Source of the DNA: Streptomyces sp. NBC_01268
GTDB lineage: Bacteria; Actinomycetota; Actinomycetes; Streptomycetales; Streptomycetaceae
Length of the DNA stretch: 64,000 bases
Direction of reading: 5' to 3'
Assembly (NCBI RefSeq): GCF_036240795.1
Contig: NZ_CP108454.1
Span: 4,464,001-4,528,000 of the forward strand
Shown in pieces: positions 62,132 to 64,000 of the stretch (position 1 is the first letter of the stretch; the number at the start of each line of letters is the position of its first letter). The notes beneath the pieces are model-generated. The model made no database searches, was not told the origin of the DNA, and saw only the letters and a list, made by a program, of their open reading frames with translations. Both the position numbers and the translations under genes were made by a program.

Positions 62132-63277
62132 TCAGCCCAGCTGGGGCTCGACCACCCAGGTGCCCTTGCGCATGACGCCCTTGAGTTCGAAGTCCGCGTC
62201 GAGGACGACGAGGTCGGCGTCCTTGCCGGGCTCCAGGGAGCCGACGCGGTCGTAGACGCCGAGCAGCTTGGCCGGGTTGGCGGAGATGGCCTGGACGACC
62301 GACTCCACGGGCAGCCTGTCGATGGTGGCCGCCCGCTTGAACGCGCGGTCCAGCGTCAGCGTCGAGCCGGCGATGGAGCCGCCCTCGACGAGCCGCGCCA
62401 CACTGTCCTTCACCTCGACCTCCAGCGGGCCGAGCATGTAGCGCCCGTCGCCGAAGCCGGCGGCGTCCATCGCGTCGGTGATGAAGGCGACCCGGTCGGC
62501 ACCGGCGTGGTGGAAGGCGAGCTCCAGGGCGGCCGGGTGCAGGTGGGTGCCGTCGTTGATGAGCTCGACGGTGATCCGCTCGTCCTCCAGGAGCGCGGCG
62601 ATCGGGCCGGGCGCGCGGTGCGCGAGGCCGGGCATCGCGTTGAAGAGGTGGGTGGCGACGGTGGCGCCGGCGTCGATCGCGGCCTGCGTCTGCTCGTACG
62701 ACGCGTCCGTGTGCCCGATCGCGGCGATCACGCCGTGCTCGGCGAGCAGGCGTACGGAGTCGATGCCGCCGGGCAGCTCGGTGGCGAGGGTGACCATGCG
62801 GGCCTGGCCGCGGCCCGCGTCGATCAGCTTGCGCACGTCGGCCGGGTCGGGGTCGCGCAGCAGGGTCTCGTCGTGGGCGCCCTTGCGGCACGGCGAGATG
62901 AACGGGCCCTCGAAGTGCAGGCCGGCGATCTCGCCCTGCTCGGCCAGCTCGGAGAGCAGTCCGGCGCGCTCGGTGAGGAAGTCCATCTCGCCGGTGACGA
63001 AGGAGGCGACGACGGTGGTGGTGCCGTGCAGCCGGTGGGTGTGGACGCCGGTGAGCACCTCGTCCACGGTGCCGGAGGTGAAGGAGGCGCCGCCGCCGCC
63101 GTGGTTGTGCATGTCCACGAACCCGGGCACGAGCCAGTGGCCGGTGAGGTCGAGGGCCGGTGCGTCCTCGCGGGTGGAGCCCGCGATGCGGCCGTTCTCG
63201 ACGATCACTCGTCCGTTCTCGACGATCCCGGTCGGCAGCACCACGCGGGCCCCGGTGAGAACTGTGGAAACGGCCAT
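62132..63277 (-). CDS. nagA: N-acetylglucosamine-6-phosphate deacetylase
   Basis: A 381-residue amidohydrolase. Metal ligands appear in 'PGFVDMHNHGG', 'GLHFEGPFISPCRKGAH', 'GHTDASYEQ' and 'ATHLFNAM', with the catalytic Asp in 'FITDAMDAAG'. It converts GlcNAc-6-phosphate to glucosamine-6-phosphate, a node that controls Streptomyces development and antibiotic production through DasR. ATG 63277 overlaps the stop of the upstream kinase gene, so they form an operon. Confidence 0.95.
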   Translation of the reverse strand: MAVSTVLTGARVVLPTGIVENGRVIVENGRIAGSTREDAPALDLTGHWLVPGFVDMHNHGGGGASFTSGTVDEVLTGVHTHRLHGTTTVVASFVTGEMDFLTERAGLLSELAEQGEIAGLHFEGPFISPCRKGAHDETLLRDPDPADVRKLIDAGRGQARMVTLATELPGGIDSVRLLAEHGVIAAIGHTDASYEQTQAAIDAGATVATHLFNAMPGLAHRAPGPIAALLEDERITVELINDGTHLHPAALELAFHHAGADRVAFITDAMDAAGFGDGRYMLGPLEVEVKDSVARLVEGGSIAGSTLTLDRAFKRAATIDRLPVESVVQAISANPAKLLGVYDRVGSLEPGKDADLVVLDADFELKGVMRKGTWVVEPQLG

Positions 63278-64000
63278 CAGGCGGATACCTCCGAGTCGGT
63301 GGGGTGCTGGTCGGCGAGCAGGTCCCAGGCGAGGAGGCCCGCGCCCAGGCATCCGGCGGTGTCCCCGAGGGCCGCCGGGACGATGGCGGGCAGCTTCTGG
63401 AAGGTGACGCGCTCCTCCACCGCGGCCCGTAGGGGTGTGAACAAGGTTTCCCCTGCCTCGGCGAGACCGCCACCGATGATGAGCGTGCGGGGGTCCAGCA
63501 GGGTGAGCGCGGTGACCAGGCCGTCGGCCAGGGCGTCGACGGCGTCCTGCCAGACCCGTGCGGCGGCGGGGTCGCCGGACTCGACGGCCTTGGCGCAGTC
63601 GGCGGCGTCGGCGGCGGGGTCGCCGGAGGCGGTGGCCCAGGCGTGCGAGACGGCGGAGGCGGAGGCGTACCGCTCCAGGCAGCCGCGCTGGCGGCAGCCG
63701 CACTCGATGCCGCCCGGGCGGACCACGATGTGGCCGATCTCGCCCGCGTAGCCGTGGGCGCCGGCCTCGATCTCGCTGCCGATGCCGATGGCCCCGGCGA
63801 TGCCGGTGCCGAGCGGCACGAAGAGGAAGCGGTCGGCGCCGTTCCCGGCGCCGATGCGGCCCTCGGCGAGGCCGCCGGTGCGCACGTCGTGGCCGAGGGC
63901 GACCGGGATGGCGCCCAGGCGCTCGCTGAGCAGGGCGCGCAGGGGGACGTCGCGCCAGCCGAGGTTGGCGGCGTAGACGGCGATGCCGTTCTCGGCGTCG
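63277..64000 (-). CDS. nagK: ROK-family N-acetylglucosamine kinase, C-terminal part
   Basis: Reading continues to the window edge, giving about 240 residues of a ROK sugar kinase; the N-terminal ATP-binding portion is outside. 'LGHDVRTGGLAEG', 'FVPLGTGIAGAIGIG' and the zinc-binding segment 'IECGCRQRGCLERYAS' (CxCGxxGCxE type) are clear. It most likely phosphorylates GlcNAc for the deacetylase encoded next. The name follows from the nagA overlap and remembered synteny. Confidence 0.88.
   Translation of the reverse strand, partial: DAENGIAVYAANLGWRDVPLRALLSERLGAIPVALGHDVRTGGLAEGRIGAGNGADRFLFVPLGTGIAGAIGIGSEIEAGAHGYAGEIGHIVVRPGGIECGCRQRGCLERYASASAVSHAWATASGDPAADAADCAKAVESGDPAAARVWQDAVDALADGLVTALTLLDPRTLIIGGGLAEAGETLFTPLRAAVEERVTFQKLPAIVPAALGDTAGCLGAGLLAWDLLADQHPTDSEVSA

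Overview
This window is high-GC actinobacterial DNA, almost certainly from a Streptomyces chromosome. The signs are strong codon bias, genes chained by ATGA/GTGA overlaps, GTG/TTG starts, and a right flank (diguanylate cyclase CdgB, sugar kinase, NagA, NagK, TerD, an HbpS-SenS-SenR locus) whose order matches core Streptomyces synteny as I remember it.

About 0.5-38.8 kb holds a non-ribosomal peptide synthetase (NRPS) gene cluster that I cannot match to a named product. The main rightward operon (5565-29344) runs: MbtH-like protein with an odd acidic tail, DUF885 metallohydrolase-like protein, SUMF1-fold protein lacking the formylglycine-generating enzyme (FGE) cysteines, SbnA-like enzyme, P450, NRPS1 (FAAL-ACP-C-A-T-C), NRPS2 (A-T-C), a lone carrier protein, NRPS3 (docking-C-A-T-C-T-C), and a membrane-anchored penicillin acylase-family hydrolase. 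Around it lie an MFS exporter, a type II thioesterase, an EctB-like diaminobutyrate aminotransferase, a JmjC/cupin dioxygenase, a second thioesterase whose nucleophile is Cys, and an SbnB-like dehydrogenase. A satellite operon (34266-38783) encodes an MbtH-A-T fusion with a valine-like pocket, a NovI/NikQ-type P450 and a branched-chain aminotransferase.

The pieces suggest this logic. A fatty acid is loaded by the FAAL. Basic residues follow, probably 2,4-diaminobutyrate (EctB-like supply) and 2,3-diaminopropionate (SbnA plus SbnB). A beta-hydroxylated branched residue is made on the MbtH-A-T protein. The lipid is then removed outside the membrane by the acylase, a prodrug scheme, before or during export. 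There is no integral thioesterase, two carrier domains lack an adenylation domain, and all three large NRPSs end in a condensation domain, so chain order and release are unusual. Product structure and residue identities are inferences.

31.5-34.1 kb (second DUF885 protein, TOPRIM protein) sits inside the cluster limits but looks like ordinary chromosome. 38.9-64 kb is mostly ordinary: FAD oxidase, DsbA-like lipoprotein, APH(6)/hydroxyurea-type kinase, diamine acetyltransferase-like GNAT, and an accessory locus of a 45-residue Gly-rich peptide plus PCMT-like methyltransferase facing DUF6879 and Scr1-type XRE genes. Next come oxidoreductases, a pentapeptide-repeat protein, SenR/SenS/HbpS, an M1 peptidase lipoprotein, TerD, ArfB, a flavin reductase, CdgB, a carbohydrate-binding membrane protein and amino-sugar genes. 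I saw no tRNA, rRNA, CRISPR array, insertion sequence or phage gene. The genes at both edges (1-234 and 63277-64000) are cut by the window.
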